Below are positions 34,918-43,707 of a stretch of DNA of 64,000 nucleotides, piece after piece. Both the position numbers and the translations under genes were made by a program. The DNA is from UBA1672 sp963977495. GTDB lineage: Bacteria > Pseudomonadota > Alphaproteobacteria > Micavibrionales > Micavibrionaceae. The notes under the pieces were generated by a model. It made no database searches. It saw nothing but the letters and a program-made list of their open reading frames with translations, and was not told the origin of the DNA. The stretch covers positions 1-64,000 of the forward strand of contig CAXBOT010000002.1 of NCBI GenBank assembly GCA_963977495.1. Reading direction: 5' to 3'. Every line of letters begins with the position of its first letter. The stretch's first letter is position 1.

Positions 34918-36196
34918 AGGATCACAGCGCAGTGGTGCTAAACAATTAGCAGCACATCTTCTGAAGACCGAAGAGAATGAACATGTCGAAATATATGAAG
35001 TGCGCGGTTTTTATACGACCGATAAAAATATCTATAACGCTTTACATGAAATTAAAACGCTGAGCGGTGCGACGAACTGCAAACAATATATGTTTTCTGT
35101 TTCTTTAAATCCTCCGCAGGATGAGCGTGTCCCGATAGAATATTTCGAGCATGCAGCTTCTCAAATTGAAGATAGACTCAATTTAAAAGACCAGCCCCGC
35201 ATCATAGTTTTTCATGAAAAAGAGGGGCGGCGGCATGCTCACTGCGTTTGGTCACGCATTGATCATGTGGAGATGAAGGCCATAAACTTACCGCACTATA
35301 AAAACAGGCTGAATGAAATCTCAAAGGACTTGTTTCTGAAATATGATTGGTCCTTACCGAAGGGGTATATAGATAGACAATACAGTAACCCTCTAAACTT
35401 CACGCTTCAGGAATGGCAACAAGCCAAACGTGCGAACGAAGATACACGTGTTTTAAAATCACTTATGAAACAGGCATGGGAGCGATCTGACAATAAGGCT
35501 TCATTTATTAATGCATTGAGTGAGTATGGATTTACATTGGCACGTGGTGAACGAAGAGGATATGTGGCGGTAGATTATAAAGGCGAGATATATTCGCTAA
35601 GCCGTTGGACCGGGGCAAAAACGAAGGCACTGAAACAAAAACTTGGCGCCCCTCAAGACTTACCCTCCGTTGAGCAAGCAAGGCAGGCTATAGCTGAGAA
35701 AATGACGCCTGTGTTGCAGCAATATATCCAAGACATTCACAAACAACGCAGCAAAAATTATAAGCCTCTTCAGAATGCTATTCATACGCTAAAGCGACAG
35801 CATCAAAAGGAAAGGGCGCAATTAGACACGGCACAAAATGAGCGTCGTGTGGATGAAGAGCGGCAGCGCCAAAGTCGCCTTCCTAAGGGAATAATCAAAA
35901 ATATCCTTTCACGCATTACAGGTAAGTATCAGCGAATACAAAAACAGAATGCAGAAGAAACTATGCAATGCGCTAAGCGGGATAACATCGAGAGGCAAAA
36001 ACTAATCGAGAAACAACTTGATACACGCCAAAAGCTTCAGGATAAAATTCAAAATGTTCGCGAAAATCATAACTCAATGAGTCTGCAATTGCGCAAAGAC
36101 ATCGGACAATATATGGAGATGAAAGAAAAACAACCAGATGCAAAATTTGAGAATACTAAACATAGATTTGATTTTGAACAGAGCAGAATACTTTAA
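34907..36196 (+). CDS. Relaxase / mobilization nuclease
   Basis: About 429 residues from ATG 34907, which starts MIIKGSQRSGAKQLAAHLL, the usual beginning of this alphaproteobacterial relaxase family; the longer frame back to 34811 lies inside mobC. The histidine metal motif is in VFHEKEGRRHAHCVWSRID (His 103, 110 and 112). The C-terminal half is a charged helical, partly coiled-coil region (about 280-429) with many Lys, Gln and Arg. The enzyme nicks oriT and pilots the strand through a coupling protein and channel; the coupling protein is 12 kb away at 48639. Confidence 0.88.
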   Translation: MIIKGSQRSGAKQLAAHLLKTEENEHVEIYEVRGFYTTDKNIYNALHEIKTLSGATNCKQYMFSVSLNPPQDERVPIEYFEHAASQIEDRLNLKDQPRIIVFHEKEGRRHAHCVWSRIDHVEMKAINLPHYKNRLNEISKDLFLKYDWSLPKGYIDRQYSNPLNFTLQEWQQAKRANEDTRVLKSLMKQAWERSDNKASFINALSEYGFTLARGERRGYVAVDYKGEIYSLSRWTGAKTKALKQKLGAPQDLPSVEQARQAIAEKMTPVLQQYIQDIHKQRSKNYKPLQNAIHTLKRQHQKERAQLDTAQNERRVDEERQRQSRLPKGIIKNILSRITGKYQRIQKQNAEETMQCAKRDNIERQKLIEKQLDTRQKLQDKIQNVRENHNSMSLQLRKDIGQYMEMKEKQPDAKFENTKHRFDFEQSRIL

Positions 36197-36250
36197 TATA
36201 AAGTACAAAAGAAATCCGTAGGCTTGCAAAAGAAGAAAAAAGTGTATTTT

Positions 36251-38896
36251 CTATAAATGTAATTTTTCTAATTCTCTTTGAAAATATTTTTGATGCTCTT
36301 TAGGCATTTTATTTATATTTTCCTTAATTGATTCAATATGAATTTCACCTCCAGGTCTTATGTGAAGGTCAAGTAAAATTTCTTTAAAAACACAGGCCTC
36401 TATGCATATGTTCAAAATAGTTGAGGTCGGCCATTTAGAAATAATATAACAAGACACAAGTTTATGTATTAAATTTTTACGCTCATCTATAACTACTAAT
36501 GGTATAAATGGAAATATCCCAGAAGGCTTTTTGGGGGGCGCTGTATTTAAGTAAACAATTGGAAAAGATAAGACTAAAAGCGGGGCCAGTTTTTTTTCTG
36601 TTTTATGAGAAAAACAAAAATCCAAAATAAGAACTGCAGCTCTTAATTGTTTTCTGACATCAAATTCAGACGCTTCTTCTACAATCCTAGACCACTGCAA
36701 TATTATATCGGAACTAAGTACAGAAGGATCTAGTAGTGTCATTTTTTCGCTAAAAATATCAATTTTTTTTGAAAGCTCCGTCATTATCATGGGAGAAGCT
36801 TTGAAAATAAGATCCAAGTTAGAACCAATACGTTTATTAGAGGCTTGATCAGTAGTTGCTAAAGATATCAAAAGCAAAGGATCTATATTGGGTGCCAAGT
36901 CTTTTAACAGAGCATGCAATAATGAATTAGCCTCTTTACTGGCTTCCACAAAAGAACGCGCAACAACGTGTGTTTGCAGATCTAGCTTTAAGTCATTCTC
37001 TAAGAGAGGTGAAATTTCAACCGAAACTTCTAAGAGCCTTCTTATGGGCATGTGACCCAACATAACTAAGCGGCATAAGTTGCGAGCTGAGCGCTCAACA
37101 TTGCCCATTAAATATTTTACAACAAGAGGCAATAATCCAGCATCACTTGCTAACTTTTTCGCTTGGTGATCAGTAGCCTTAGAAACAACGTTTATTAGAA
37201 GGTTTGTAATGCGAGAATTCGGAAGTGACGAATTACATAGCCAGTCGATATCTGACTGGGTCGCATGTAACAACACGCTCATTAAGCGGTTAGTATTTTC
37301 CGTTTCCGGAAAGCCAGCTATTTGATTGATGATAGCTTTCTTTTTTTCATCTCCAGTTATTACATCACAAAAAACATCATCAAATTCTCTGATCGTGAAT
37401 TCAGTGTTTTGCCATAGTTTTTCCATTATTTTTTCAGTATTATCTATATCTGAAGTACTTAAAATAGCTCTCAGAATAGAAGAATGATCGGCTCTATTTA
37501 AATAGGGTAAGATATTCCTTTGAAGTTTAATCTTTAGCAACTTCTCTGAAGTTATTAGACTATCAGCTAAGAAAGATCTCCATTTCTTTATCGGTGCCGT
37601 TTCTTGGCACAACATCATTTCTCTGGATAAATCTTCACTATGAGCCAACAATAAAATCCAGGACTCAGAAGGGATCTCATCTAGCTGAACACCTAGATCA
37701 ATCTCATTGAAATTTTCCGCAATCCCATAGGCAATCCCTGTATATAAAATAGATGACATTTTTTTTTGAGCAGCGCACGCTTCTTTTAAAATATTCAGGA
37801 CAAGGCCAACATCTCGTGATGCAAGTTTTTTAGCGGTATGCTTTATTTTATTTATCAGATCTGTCGTTAGTCTTTGCTTAGATAGTTTCTCTAAAAGGGC
37901 CCGAATAAGTTCCCAAGTAGCGACAGGTTTGTTAGAGCTTAAAGAAAGGTCAATCGACTTTATAATTAGTGGCTCAAGTATCTTAACGCTCCCAATATCA
38001 AGAGTGCTATTTGTTTCAAGGATGTCAATCATGCCAAGTACGGCAGTAGATGAAGTTTTTGATTTCTCAAGCAACTCACTCCACAATAATGATGTTCGCA
38101 ATGTTTTCTCATTACTGTTTTCTAGAGAATACAATAAGCCCAAGCCATCCAGCGATTTGAAACTAGGATTATCTGTTTCGAAAATGTGTTTAACAAGCAG
38201 ATTTGTCCAGCGATGCCTAGAAGGCGTATTTTCTGTCGCGTCAATTTTTCGACCCGACCAATTAGCAAATCGAGAGCGCGTCTTCCTAGATGAAAACAAA
38301 AGATCAAAACTACGATCTTCAATTGTTCTGGGAGCAAAAGCATTGGTGCAAAAGCAAAATTCCCTTCTCATCGCTGGCCAAAAAGCGTTGATAAGTCGTT
38401 CCGCAGCTATTTCTGCCATTGGCATATCAAACACAACAGTTGGCTTACGCTCTTCAAGAAACAAGGCTTCTACAAGCTCTTGACCGGGAATATTTTCTAT
38501 TACCGGTATTGAAGTTGGCGATGCAGGCATATGTAACTGTGTAAGGAATTGATTACTCTTCTCAACTGGTTGAAAGAGTTCAAAAATAGGAGCAATATTT
38601 TTAAGATGCGTCCAAACCTCTAAAGGTATAATAAGACTTTTTGTCAATACGCACCCAGCCCTTGAGGCTGTTAAATCTTGCCAAGTTTTGGCTAAAATAT
38701 AGTATTTTCTACTTGGTAAGGGGTATCCTGTTATGTAAGGAGAAAAAGTTTCCCCTGGCTGTAAGGATCCTGCCATATCAGATAATCGATCAATAGTATC
38801 TTGATCTGAGCTCGTAAGTGTAACACTACTAGCTAATAATTGATGACCATTTTTATATCCATGATCTTGTTGCTCAATAACCTGTTTATTCATCAC
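36251..38896 (-). CDS. GTPase-associated protein 1 (GAP1)-like large protein
   Basis: 881 residues. The N-terminus IEQQDHGYKNGHQLLASSV, followed by TIDRLSDMAGSL, matches the start pattern of GAP1-N1 proteins, which occur with paired GTPases in predicted bacterial conflict systems. The remainder is a long, mostly helical, Leu/Ile/Ser-rich array resembling an alpha-solenoid, with no enzyme motif seen. It overlaps the upstream GTPase by 11 bp and is the last gene of the five-gene cluster. Suggested role: target sensor, scaffold or GTPase regulator (inference). It is strongly AT-rich. Confidence 0.75.
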   Translation of the reverse strand: MMNKQVIEQQDHGYKNGHQLLASSVTLTSSDQDTIDRLSDMAGSLQPGETFSPYITGYPLPSRKYYILAKTWQDLTASRAGCVLTKSLIIPLEVWTHLKNIAPIFELFQPVEKSNQFLTQLHMPASPTSIPVIENIPGQELVEALFLEERKPTVVFDMPMAEIAAERLINAFWPAMRREFCFCTNAFAPRTIEDRSFDLLFSSRKTRSRFANWSGRKIDATENTPSRHRWTNLLVKHIFETDNPSFKSLDGLGLLYSLENSNEKTLRTSLLWSELLEKSKTSSTAVLGMIDILETNSTLDIGSVKILEPLIIKSIDLSLSSNKPVATWELIRALLEKLSKQRLTTDLINKIKHTAKKLASRDVGLVLNILKEACAAQKKMSSILYTGIAYGIAENFNEIDLGVQLDEIPSESWILLLAHSEDLSREMMLCQETAPIKKWRSFLADSLITSEKLLKIKLQRNILPYLNRADHSSILRAILSTSDIDNTEKIMEKLWQNTEFTIREFDDVFCDVITGDEKKKAIINQIAGFPETENTNRLMSVLLHATQSDIDWLCNSSLPNSRITNLLINVVSKATDHQAKKLASDAGLLPLVVKYLMGNVERSARNLCRLVMLGHMPIRRLLEVSVEISPLLENDLKLDLQTHVVARSFVEASKEANSLLHALLKDLAPNIDPLLLISLATTDQASNKRIGSNLDLIFKASPMIMTELSKKIDIFSEKMTLLDPSVLSSDIILQWSRIVEEASEFDVRKQLRAAVLILDFCFSHKTEKKLAPLLVLSFPIVYLNTAPPKKPSGIFPFIPLVVIDERKNLIHKLVSCYIISKWPTSTILNICIEACVFKEILLDLHIRPGGEIHIESIKENINKMPKEHQKYFQRELEKLHL

Positions 38897-39761
38897 TTAG
38901 GTTAAATCCCTCCATTAACCAAGCTATTGGAAGAGTTAAGTCTTCTTTTATATTTTTCTGGTCTTGAATGGCATAACCCGCGTGGTCGGAGTTTTTATAT
39001 TTTTCCGCAAAAGCCGCATCGGCTTCTAGGTCACCCCCTACAGCACTTGTAGCAAAGACTTCTATGTCAATGCCTTCAACGTCATGTAATCGTCCAAACA
39101 GCAATGGAAAATCCTTTTTTAAATAAGATCTCGGCCCAGCTTTTGAAGTGTCTCGATCTAACCTATCCCAGGCGGTAATAACTATCCCAACTCGTGGTCG
39201 AACACCCTCTAGGTCAGATGCTAATTCAGCTTCCATAAACCGTACTAACTCACACATAGCTACTTGTGTTGGTATTTTATTGGCGTCAAATTCTGTAGTT
39301 TCGTCTATTTTGAGGATATCCCTAGCAGTAACCCAATCTTGTGGGATTACATTTTCTGGAGAGTGAACTCGGAGAAATAACAAAGCTCCTCGAGAAACCT
39401 TTAACCTTTCCATCCATTGTTTAGGCAGCTCCGTAGTCTCAACGGCTTTTTTCCAAATTTCTCCGCGAATATCGGGAATTATTAAATTAGCACTAGCATT
39501 ATTTCCTGAATCAGCTTGGCACAAAGGTATGGTCAAATCCCGGCCTCCATTGTCAACTTCTTCATTAGACCTGGGGGCAAATTTACCCCTTAATAGGTAT
39601 TCCGAGATACCTTCAATGTATTGAATATCATCAGGATCTCCATCTTTTCTTAGTTTACAGTCTTGATGTTCCAGAGCTAACCAAAGCCCTCCCAAATAGT
39701 TGCTCTTTCCGGAAGCTGGCCCACCAACAAGGATAAAAGAATGTTCACTGCCCATCTGCAC
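38886..39761 (-). CDS. GTPase, smaller member of a double-GTPase pair
   Basis: 291 residues. P-loop GGPASGKSNYLGGLW (13-27), Walker B/G3 IIPDIRGEIWK (about 93-103) with the Asp-x-x-Gly-Glu pattern, and a divergent G4 VITAWDRLD (about 200-208) in place of NKxD. The C-terminus is short, without an effector domain. It overlaps its partner GTPase by 17 bp and the GAP1 gene by 11 bp, so stoichiometric synthesis is likely. It corresponds best to the family recalled as Double-GTPase in conflict-system surveys. Exact nucleotide preference is untested. Confidence 0.75.
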   Translation of the reverse strand: MQMGSEHSFILVGGPASGKSNYLGGLWLALEHQDCKLRKDGDPDDIQYIEGISEYLLRGKFAPRSNEEVDNGGRDLTIPLCQADSGNNASANLIIPDIRGEIWKKAVETTELPKQWMERLKVSRGALLFLRVHSPENVIPQDWVTARDILKIDETTEFDANKIPTQVAMCELVRFMEAELASDLEGVRPRVGIVITAWDRLDRDTSKAGPRSYLKKDFPLLFGRLHDVEGIDIEVFATSAVGGDLEADAAFAEKYKNSDHAGYAIQDQKNIKEDLTLPIAWLMEGFNLSDE

Positions 39762-40770
39762 CTCCTCTATTACGAAAGTTTAGAATTGCTCGATTTTGAT
39801 TACCATCAACACTATCTGGCCAAAATGCAGGCTTTTCATCAGCAACAGAATCTATGGTACTTAATATCAACTCTGACAAACCTGCTCCCGGAGCAATTGT
39901 ATCGTGATCTGAGAAAGACGCAATTTGAATAACTGATGCCACGAAGCCACAATCAGAGGCTTTTTTCTCTAATTTCTCGATAACGCTTTTCTCTGGTGTT
40001 CCCTCATCTAAACGCGTGATTACAATTTTTATAGGAGGCTTAGCTCCTTCAAAAAATTGTTGTGCACGGTCTAAAAGCTTACAGGCTCTATGTGCTGCGT
40101 ATTTTGGCTCATCCATAAGCTTTTGGCCATCGAGCATGATCCACAAGACCTCAGCAGCCTTCAAAAAACTCAGCCTATCTGTTCTGTTGCTATCAATTAA
40201 TGACGTAGTCCATTCGCCAGGTAAATCGGGCAATATGAAATCAAAAATGTTGTCCGTTTTGTGTTCTTTCAAGCGAAGATGTAGGAAGCCAGCTGAGCGG
40301 CCATCAGCAATTTGTGTGTGAGATGTCATTTGCTCAGGTGTTTGCCCATCGTTCCATCGACGAGCGCCCTGGCTTATTTCTTCAAACGCCATGAGCGTTT
40401 TACTGTTTAAAAAACTAAAATTTTCTAGTTTATCGTGCGCTAACAATAAATATAAACTTACTAAAGATGCCGTTTTTCCTGCATCAGGCGTTCCCAAAAC
40501 ACCCACTACACGACAATACTGTTCTTGCATTAATTCATGAACATTTTCTACACCAAGAGACAGGCTGGAAACAAATTTGGGCAGCGCTTCTGGTTCCGCT
40601 AATGTGGAATCCGCATCTGTGGAGGCCTCATCTGCAATCTCTTCTGCATGACTCTCTATTAAATCCGAGTTATTTCCTGCCCTTTCCGGGCACGTTTGAG
40701 GATCATTACTTAGAAGACATTTGCCTGTTTCAGCAACAGTGCAATTCTCTCTTGAGCATTGTGTTTCCAT
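39745..40770 (-). CDS. GTPase with N-terminal Cys cluster, second of the pair
   Basis: 341 residues. Residues 1-30 carry Cys 5, 10, 18 and 27 (QCSRENC, GKCL, TCPE), which may form a zinc-binding module. An acidic linker of ~40 residues precedes the G domain: P-loop GTPDAGKTASL (93-103), G3 LPDLPGEWTTSL, and G4 VITRLDEGTP. It differs enough from the adjacent GTPase to be a distinct family, not a recent duplicate. Both lack membrane segments. A heterodimer that responds to infection and gates an effector is inferred from family context. Confidence 0.75.
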   Translation of the reverse strand: METQCSRENCTVAETGKCLLSNDPQTCPERAGNNSDLIESHAEEIADEASTDADSTLAEPEALPKFVSSLSLGVENVHELMQEQYCRVVGVLGTPDAGKTASLVSLYLLLAHDKLENFSFLNSKTLMAFEEISQGARRWNDGQTPEQMTSHTQIADGRSAGFLHLRLKEHKTDNIFDFILPDLPGEWTTSLIDSNRTDRLSFLKAAEVLWIMLDGQKLMDEPKYAAHRACKLLDRAQQFFEGAKPPIKIVITRLDEGTPEKSVIEKLEKKASDCGFVASVIQIASFSDHDTIAPGAGLSELILSTIDSVADEKPAFWPDSVDGNQNRAILNFRNRGGADGQ

Positions 40771-40772
40771 TA

Positions 40773-41810
40773 CTAAATTCCATTATTAGGCAAAAACATA
40801 ACGTGTAATATAGAAGCCTCTAACAATGCTCGAGCACTCCAATCCATTAGATCTCGCTTTTCATTTTTATCTTTATGTGATGGCTTTCCTTCTAGCAAAG
40901 AAAAACATAGTGGAAAAATTGCAGCACATTCTTTTAACGCACCTCTTTCAAGAAACCTATCAACTAACTTAGCCCCACTATCACCTACAGCTTCTATCAC
41001 TTCTTTTAAGGAGTAAGAATCGCCTGCTGATACATTTCTTAAAACCAAATGTTTGTGGGCATCCCCTGGCATACGCCGGAGAAGACACGCAGCTTCAATA
41101 CCGCCTGTAATTCCACCAACCTGGGGAGGTAAAGAGGAAATTTTTTGATTAAGCGCTTCACTCCAATCGCTTAAAACCCACCATAACAAGTCTATTTCCT
41201 CGCGATCCAATACTGCATTATCGCGCAGAGAGCTTAAAACCTTATCTTGTTCAGCCTTCAAGTCTTTAGAAAACTTCTCCCAATCTGCTCCATCAGTGGC
41301 GACAGTCTTAATATTAGGAACTTGATTACGTCCTCTTGCGGAAACAGAGCTTTGTATAACTAGGCTATGGCTTTTCTCCATCAACTCTTTTCTTAGAGCT
41401 TCAAGCTTCGTTTCCTTTACAGGCGTTTGAAATGATAGAGCTGACCAAAGCCCCGATGCTAAGACATCTGTTCTACTCGGCTTGCGAGTGCTTGGGGGCG
41501 CAGAACCAACAACTTCAATTGCTGCGAGGACAGCACACGTAATTATTTGAAGATTTTGCCCTTCCGTTACAAAAGACGGTGCTTGCTCTTTTATTGCTCC
41601 ACCTACTTCCTCAAGCAAAGTTTCAGAAATAAGTTTTCCATTTGACGACAAGCCTTCAGCCAAATCGTTTGCTAATTGCAAAATGTTGTCGATATTGGCA
41701 CGTTTTCTCATGCAAGTTGCTATGTCTTGTATTGCTTTGGTTCTCTTTTCAACAAAGTCATCAGTAGGATCAGCCTGAAATATCCGTATGTGTTGCGCAA
41801 TATCTGTCAT
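40773..41810 (-). CDS. GASH-like helical adaptor of the GTPase system
   Basis: 345 residues, nearly all helical, no enzymatic motif. The central segment LDREEIDLLWWVLSDWSEALNQKI and RMPGDAHKHLVLRNVSAGDSYSLKEVIEA fits the GTPase-associated system helical (GASH) domain as I recall it. It starts 19 bp after the phosphoesterase stop and its stop is 2 bp from the next GTPase start. Probable role: link between GTPases and the effector. Confidence 0.7.
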   Translation of the reverse strand: MTDIAQHIRIFQADPTDDFVEKRTKAIQDIATCMRKRANIDNILQLANDLAEGLSSNGKLISETLLEEVGGAIKEQAPSFVTEGQNLQIITCAVLAAIEVVGSAPPSTRKPSRTDVLASGLWSALSFQTPVKETKLEALRKELMEKSHSLVIQSSVSARGRNQVPNIKTVATDGADWEKFSKDLKAEQDKVLSSLRDNAVLDREEIDLLWWVLSDWSEALNQKISSLPPQVGGITGGIEAACLLRRMPGDAHKHLVLRNVSAGDSYSLKEVIEAVGDSGAKLVDRFLERGALKECAAIFPLCFSLLEGKPSHKDKNEKRDLMDWSARALLEASILHVMFLPNNGI

Positions 41811-41829
41811 AATTTTTCTCCAAATCTAA

Positions 41830-43161
41830 TTAACATGCAACTTTTAAGCGCTGAATTTCTTCTATTATTTCGTTCATTCTGCCCGCACGGTGCAATGAAT
41901 CAAACATACGCCTTTCTAGCGCTTGAGTCATCGTTCCAGTCCAATCATTAGGTAGCGCACCAAGCTTAACTAATATTTCTAATCGTTGGCTAGCAGACAA
42001 ATCACGGAAAAATTGAAGTAATGCTGTAGAATACTGATCTGACATCTCAACTTCTCTTTCTTGATTTTCATTAATATTATCGTTCTTTACTAGCTCTGGA
42101 CCATCCTCAACAATGGCTTGATCTTCCTTGTTATGGGATGAAGGCTTTTCTCCTTCTCGGAAATTGGGGCTCGCCAAAATAAAATGAGGCTGAGCCCCAC
42201 CTAAACCAATGGTATCTTCTACAAAAGCTTTTCGCACATCCGACCACACTCTTGGGTAAATAGTGGCACTTAATGCATCGTTATCACTACACCAGTCAAA
42301 CTCTAAAATATTATATGTATAGTTATACTCTCCATCCGCAGTGGGTGGTACAGCAGCACCTGCATCTAACATCATAAGTTCTTGGCCCTCTTCAATTTTT
42401 TCTACTACTACATTTGGGCTGTGCTCGTGCCCTGAAACAAAAACACGAGCTCGGCTCCTTACAAATCGTCTTACCTGCTCTGAGTCCTGCAACCAATCCA
42501 GAGGGTGGTGAGCTAAAATGACGAGCTCTTGCCCCTTTTCCTTAGATAAGAGAGCTTGTTGTCGCTCTCCTAAAATTAGTTGGCCTTTTTGATCATTATT
42601 GGAGCAGATCAGTGCTGTATTTAATCCTATTATTCTGAGCCATCGTCCAGGAGCTAACTCAACTCTGCGATCACTTGCACCCCCACCTTTTTTATGCAAT
42701 GGGCAATTGTAAGCTTCGGAAAAAGGTTGATAAGCCGCAAAGCGTTTGTACAGCAACTCTCGGTCGCTCTCTGAATCAAGAATTGCATCTAAAGCCTCTT
42801 GACCATTTTCTGCTATATCTTCAAGAATCAGCTCTGCTCCACGAGTAATTTGATCCCTGTCAATATCATGATTGCCCGGAACAACTTGAACTGCCGTATT
42901 TTTGCAACCCGCTGCATAAGCAACTCTATCTAACCATTCCCCAGCATTTGAATATTGCTCCTTCTTACCAGAATACGCTACATCCCCAGTTACTATTATT
43001 CCATTTATTGGATTTTTTAACTGCTTTGCCATGTCAGAAACGTCTTCAATTAGCCTTTCCTTCACATCATTGTGAATGAAAAGTTTTCCACCTTTCTCTT
43101 GACCAAAATGTATATCTGATAAATGTACGAAAGTTGCCGCCATTTTTTGTTTACCGATCAT
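41830..43161 (-). CDS. Calcineurin-like metallophosphoesterase, probable effector
   Basis: 443 residues. All metal and catalytic motifs are present: LSDIHFG (D16, H18), VTGDVAYSG (D60), PGNHDID (N97, H98), ILAHHPLDW and VSGHEHSPN. So it is predicted to be an active phosphodiesterase/phosphatase on nucleotides or nucleic acid. After about residue 350 an acidic linker leads to a small helical C-terminal module (about 375-443, SDQYSTALLQFFRDLS...), of the size of the effector-associated adaptor domains used for recruitment in conflict systems. First gene of the cluster, so likely the effector. A start at residue 7 (MAATF) is also possible. Confidence 0.85.
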   Translation of the reverse strand: MIGKQKMAATFVHLSDIHFGQEKGGKLFIHNDVKERLIEDVSDMAKQLKNPINGIIVTGDVAYSGKKEQYSNAGEWLDRVAYAAGCKNTAVQVVPGNHDIDRDQITRGAELILEDIAENGQEALDAILDSESDRELLYKRFAAYQPFSEAYNCPLHKKGGGASDRRVELAPGRWLRIIGLNTALICSNNDQKGQLILGERQQALLSKEKGQELVILAHHPLDWLQDSEQVRRFVRSRARVFVSGHEHSPNVVVEKIEEGQELMMLDAGAAVPPTADGEYNYTYNILEFDWCSDNDALSATIYPRVWSDVRKAFVEDTIGLGGAQPHFILASPNFREGEKPSSHNKEDQAIVEDGPELVKNDNINENQEREVEMSDQYSTALLQFFRDLSASQRLEILVKLGALPNDWTGTMTQALERRMFDSLHRAGRMNEIIEEIQRLKVAC

Positions 43162-43340
43162 GCTTGTTGATTTGCTATATAATAGACTTTATCGCATTAA
43201 GGTAAAACGACTTTATATACTTTTTTACTTTTATCCTAATGCATCCAAGGACGCCCTTAGTTCTGGTTAAGCGGGAAAGCACTTACGACATCCAATCGGC
43301 GCACGGTTGGTCTTGATGAAATCATCATGGGGTTTTTAGG
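43161..43340 (-). other. Upstream region of the GTPase cluster
   Basis: AT-rich leader. On the minus strand a possible promoter TTTACC-N16-TATTAT lies about 20-50 bp before the phosphoesterase start. Farther out is a hairpin CCAATCGgcgcaCGgTTGG on the plus strand. No ribosome binding site of normal strength is evident, so expression of the cluster may be kept low. Confidence 0.3.
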
Positions 43341-43344
43341 GGCA

Positions 43345-43640
43345 GCAGGAACGCTCTCCTAAATGGTGATTAAACGGCCATCCGTTTATGCATGGGTTTG
43401 GTGCAGGTGGGAGAGGAAAATCTCCAAAATCCTGCTTGATGGGTTCAAAGGGAGAGCAAGGTCTCTTTTTGTCGATGGGGTTGTAAGGGGAGCGCCGAAG
43501 GCTCCCATTTCGAGTAGTAAAACGGCGATACGTTTTGATGGTGTGAAAGGTTGGAACGGATTATGTTCCCGCATCGCGCCATCTGCCAGAGGGTTGCAAC
43601 GGGAGAGCGCAGCGTCTCCCTTGCCAAGATGTGTAAACGA
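43345..43640. repeat. Array of degenerate ~40-bp hairpin units
   Basis: On the minus strand at least four units start with a GGGAG...CTCCC-type stem-loop and continue with an AACCC(A)TC-like spacer: GGGAGACGCTGCGCTCTCCC, GGGAGCCTTCGGCGCTCCC, GAGACCTTGCTCTCCC, GGAGATTTTCCTCTCCC. Two additional stems AAACGG-ccat-CCGTTT (43371) and AAAACG-gcgata-CGTTTT (about 43519) lie between them. The stretch has overlapping open frames on both strands but no convincing protein. It looks like a structured, repeated DNA/RNA element. Confidence 0.6.
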
Positions 43641-43707
43641 AAAATCGAAGATTTGTAGTACGACACACATCTTGCGGAACGTCTGTACTCAATTTCAAAT
43701 ATCAATT

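Noticed and set aside
37929..38483. 184-codon plus-strand ORF opposite the GAP1-like gene
   Set aside because: Serine-rich shadow frame of a well-supported long gene in a compact operon.
43345..43640. CRISPR array
   Set aside because: Units are degenerate, palindromic through the whole stem with varied loops, few in number, and there are no cas genes.
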